7,655 nt of DNA from Alphaproteobacteria bacterium (lineage in GTDB: Bacteria > Pseudomonadota > Alphaproteobacteria > Rickettsiales > UBA8987): the NCBI GenBank assembly GCA_023269645.1, contig JAHFPR010000096.1, positions 1 through 7,655 of the forward strand, in the 5' to 3' direction. Positions 6,287 to 7,655 of this stretch are shown one piece after another (position 1 is the first letter of the stretch; each line of letters opens with the position of its first letter). Made by a program: the position numbers and the translations under genes. The notes beneath the pieces were generated by a model that did not search any database, had not been told where the DNA came from, and worked only from the letters and a program-made list of their open reading frames with translations.

Positions 6287-6547
6287 ATGATTGCTGTACT
6301 GCTGATGCTTGCCAGCACCTCCGCCCCGGAAATCGCCCCCGTCACTTCGCCCGCAAAGGATGCCTACATCGCCTGTGGCTGCGGATGCTGCGCTCCGGAA
6401 TCCGATGCCACAGATAAATGCCTCGACCGCAGCAAGGGTGAAACGCTGGAAAAAATCATCGCGGAAGACAAGGCACTTGCCGCCAACCTCGGCACGTGCG
6501 CCGTGGTGGGCTGCTCCTTCCCCGTGCGCTACCATTATTGCGATTAG
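6287..6547 (+). CDS. Small cysteine-rich exported protein, family not recognised
   Basis: This 86-residue protein starts at an ATG five bases after a strong GGAGG, only 13 bp past the cytochrome c stop, so it is well supported as a translated gene in that operon. The first 13 residues (MIAVLLMLASTSA) look like a short signal peptide without an N-terminal positive charge, with cleavage plausible after Ala13. The rest holds eight cysteines: 30, 32, 34, 35 in the cluster CGCGCC, then 45, 71, 76 and the penultimate residue 85. An even count and export would fit either disulfides or metal binding. I do not recognise the family and assign no function; the cytochrome c neighbour suggests a periplasmic redox or metal role only as a guess. 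No terminator is visible before the next promoter. Confidence 0.7.
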   Translation: MIAVLLMLASTSAPEIAPVTSPAKDAYIACGCGCCAPESDATDKCLDRSKGETLEKIIAEDKALAANLGTCAVVGCSFPVRYHYCD

Positions 6548-6559
6548 ACCCAGCCTGTA

Positions 6560-6588
6560 TTGACACCACCATGCCGCACCCTTAAAGT
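6560..6588 (+). promoter_or_regulatory. Promoter for the nfeD-stomatin operon
   Basis: A consensus TTGACA (6560-6565) is followed after exactly 17 bp by TAAAGT (6583-6588, four of six). Transcription would start near 6595, giving a leader of about 24 nt that carries the ribosome binding site GGGGAGA (6607-6613) ahead of the GTG start at 6619. Confidence 0.6.
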
Positions 6589-6618
6589 GTCGGAACAATC
6601 ACGACAGGGGAGAGCTTC

Positions 6619-7110
6619 GTGGACTGGCTGACACTCACCACTTATTTCAATGTGCATCCCGAAACCGGGTGGCTGGCCGTTGCCGCAGTATTTCTGTTGC
6701 TGGAACTCTATACCATCCCCGGCATCGGCTTCCTGTTCATTGGCCTGGCCGCGCTGACAACCGGCGGGTTGCTGGCGTTTGGCGCGCTCTCTGGCGAAAG
6801 CTCCTTCTACCTCCAGCTTGCCTGGGTGCTCGGCTTCACCTGCGTGTGGGCAGCGGTTTTGTGGGTTCCACTCAAGCGGATGCGCCGCTCGCCGGAAAAT
6901 TACCATAACATGATCGGTACATCCGCCACCGCGATGGAAGGCGCGCTGGAACAGGGGAAAATCGGCATGGTGAAATGGTCGGGCGCGCTGATGCGCGCAC
7001 GGCTTGTGCCCCATTCCCATGCACAAAAAGTCGCCGAAGGCGCGGAAGTATGGATACATGAAGTGGATGGCACATTGCTGCTGGTGGATACCGTGCCGCC
7101 GGAGAAATGA
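6619..7110 (+). CDS. NfeD-family membrane protein
   Basis: This 163-residue protein of the short NfeD type partners with SPFH/stomatin proteins. Hydrophobic helices run at about residues 17-32, 34-54 and 64-83, with the characteristic LELYTIPGIGFLFIGLAAL (28-46) across the first two. The C-terminal part is an OB-fold-like beta domain: GMVKWSGALMRARLVP (115-130) and VAEGAEVWIHEVDGTLLLVD (137-156). Short NfeD proteins with an adjacent stomatin-like gene are a widespread pair linked to membrane microdomains and membrane-protein quality control. The GTG start at 6619 is set by GGGGAGA five bases upstream. The stop TGA (7108-7110) coincides with the first bases of an inserted repeat element, so the present C-terminus (PPEK) may be a consequence of that insertion. 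Confidence 0.88.
   Translation: MDWLTLTTYFNVHPETGWLAVAAVFLLLELYTIPGIGFLFIGLAALTTGGLLAFGALSGESSFYLQLAWVLGFTCVWAAVLWVPLKRMRRSPENYHNMIGTSATAMEGALEQGKIGMVKWSGALMRARLVPHSHAQKVAEGAEVWIHEVDGTLLLVDTVPPEK
7101..7107 (+). repeat. Left copy of the 7-bp direct repeat flanking the element
   Basis: GGAGAAA here encodes the last two residues (Glu-Lys) of the NfeD protein. It repeats exactly at 7324-7330 on the far side of the inverted-repeat element. Confidence 0.5.
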
Positions 7111-7323
7111 GTGGTCAGAGTTTAGAGTTGAGAATTGAGTGATGGTGGCAGTTGAAACACAGATAATGATTTCAGAGATGTCGGTGTTTTCTACAGAAAC
7201 AAACACGTTGCAAACTATGAAGCGCACTTCAAAATCAGCAAAAATGTTAGGTGGTCTCGTGCATTCCCTTGCGGAAAACATCGGCCAGGTTACTCAACTC
7301 TCAACTCTCAACTCTGATCACTA
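7108..7323. mobile_element. MITE-like element with heptameric terminal inverted repeats
   Basis: The 216-bp element fills the nfeD-stomatin gap. Its ends are inverted repeats: 7110-7140 and the reverse complement of 7292-7322 match at 28 of 31 positions, extending to the outer T on each side with a one-base indel. Each arm is built from 7-bp units: GAGTTTA, GAGTTGA, GAATTGA on the left; CTCAACT three times on the right. The direct repeat GGAGAAA lies immediately outside both ends (7101-7107 and 7324-7330), as expected for a target-site duplication. The interior of about 150 bp is visibly richer in A and T than the flanking genes and encodes no transposase. A 60-codon plus-strand frame from ATG 7142 shows no recognisable family. 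If transcribed, the arms would form a long hairpin in the operon message. Confidence 0.65.
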
Positions 7324-7330
7324 GGAGAAA
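7324..7330 (+). repeat. Right copy of the 7-bp direct repeat; part of the stomatin RBS
   Basis: GGAGAAA directly follows the element. With the preceding A it forms AGGAGA (7323-7328), six bases before the stomatin ATG at 7335, so this copy acts as the gene's Shine-Dalgarno sequence. Confidence 0.55.
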
Positions 7331-7334
7331 CAAC

Positions 7335-7655
7335 ATGAGCTTCCCCATCCACAGTTCCGATATTTTCACATTGGTGATCCTGCTCATCCCGTTCCTGGTG
7401 GTGTTCAAGGGCATCAAGATTGTGCCGCAGCAGCAGGCGTGGGTCGTGGAGAAACTTGGCAAATTCGACCGCGTGCTGGAGCCGGGAATGCGCTTCCTCA
7501 TCCCGTTCGTGGATCGCATCGCCTACAAGCACTCGCTGAAGGAAGACGCGATTGACGTGCGCTCGCAGGCGGCCATCACCAAGGATAATGTCACGGTGCG
7601 GATTGACGGAGTGCTCTATCTCCGCATCATTGACCCGAAGCAGGCATCCTACGGT
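7335..7655 (+). CDS. SPFH/Band 7 (stomatin-like, QmcA type) protein, 3' end cut by window edge
   Basis: Only the first 107 codons are present, in frame to the right edge. Residues about 10-24 form the N-terminal membrane hairpin (FTLVILLIPFLVVF) typical of stomatins. The start of the Band 7 domain follows: IKIVPQQQAWVVEKLGKFDRVLEPGMRFLIPFVDRIAYKHSLKEDAIDV (about 27-75), then QAAITKDNVTVRIDGVLYLRIIDPKQASYG, matching the paraslipin/QmcA group. Such proteins oligomerise at membranes and act with NfeD partners or proteases such as FtsH. Full-length members are about 300 residues, so about two thirds is missing here. ATG at 7335 is supported by AGGAGA six bases upstream. It likely shares the promoter at 6560 with nfeD, unless the intervening element interrupts transcription. 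Confidence 0.92.
   Translation, partial: MSFPIHSSDIFTLVILLIPFLVVFKGIKIVPQQQAWVVEKLGKFDRVLEPGMRFLIPFVDRIAYKHSLKEDAIDVRSQAAITKDNVTVRIDGVLYLRIIDPKQASYG

Noticed and set aside
6544..7281. Minus-strand frame of 245 codons across nfeD and the repeat element
   Set aside because: Antisense to nfeD, which has its own promoter, ribosome binding site and family motifs; the frame begins inside the repeat element.
7139..7324. Small protein of about 60 residues within the MITE-like element
   Set aside because: No recognisable family, weak ribosome binding site, and its 3' end is simply the inverted repeat read through; described within the element rather than called as a gene.

Overview
This window reads as a chromosomal segment of a Gram-negative alphaproteobacterium. 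It is fairly GC-rich and densely coded, with house-keeping genes on both strands and no RNA genes or CRISPR array visible. The class-level assignment is an inference. It rests on an alphaproteobacterial-style DapF, a plant-type (class II) DAHP synthase, and a CMP-Kdo synthetase gene divergent from a membrane-anchored cytochrome c (a recurring arrangement in that class, from memory). The gene content implies a cell wall with meso-diaminopimelate, Kdo-containing LPS and aerobic respiration.

Layout: dapF (minus strand, cut by the left edge) diverges at about 777-865 from a two-gene plus-strand operon. That operon encodes a membrane-anchored thioredoxin-fold protein with a CNSC motif and a DUF192 protein, and it ends at a perfect 13-bp hairpin overlapping the second stop codon. 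An intergenic stretch of about 230 bp (2061-2289) is filled with small palindromic repeat fragments. Next, on the minus strand, come a class II DAHP synthase (2290-3672) and, upstream of it, a 584-codon gene (3813-5567) that fuses a complete KdsB to a complete PfkB/adenosine-kinase-type sugar kinase. A compact divergent promoter region separates the fusion from a plus-strand membrane-anchored cytochrome c gene. That gene is followed after 13 bp by a small secreted protein with eight cysteines. A strong-looking promoter (TTGACA, 17 bp, TAAAGT) then drives an NfeD-family membrane protein followed by an SPFH/stomatin-like protein that is cut by the right edge.

The two most unusual objects are the KdsB-PfkB fusion and a 216-bp MITE-like element (7108-7323) wedged between nfeD and the stomatin gene. 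The fusion has a Shine-Dalgarno-like GGAGGAG and tandem ATG codons exactly at the domain junction. The element has terminal inverted repeats of about 32 bp built from 7-bp units and is flanked directly by a 7-bp duplication, GGAGAAA. It now supplies the nfeD stop codon, and one copy of the duplication forms most of the stomatin ribosome binding site. The rest of the window is ordinary core metabolism: lysine/peptidoglycan (dapF), the shikimate entry step, LPS (kdsB), respiration, and membrane quality control (NfeD/SPFH).
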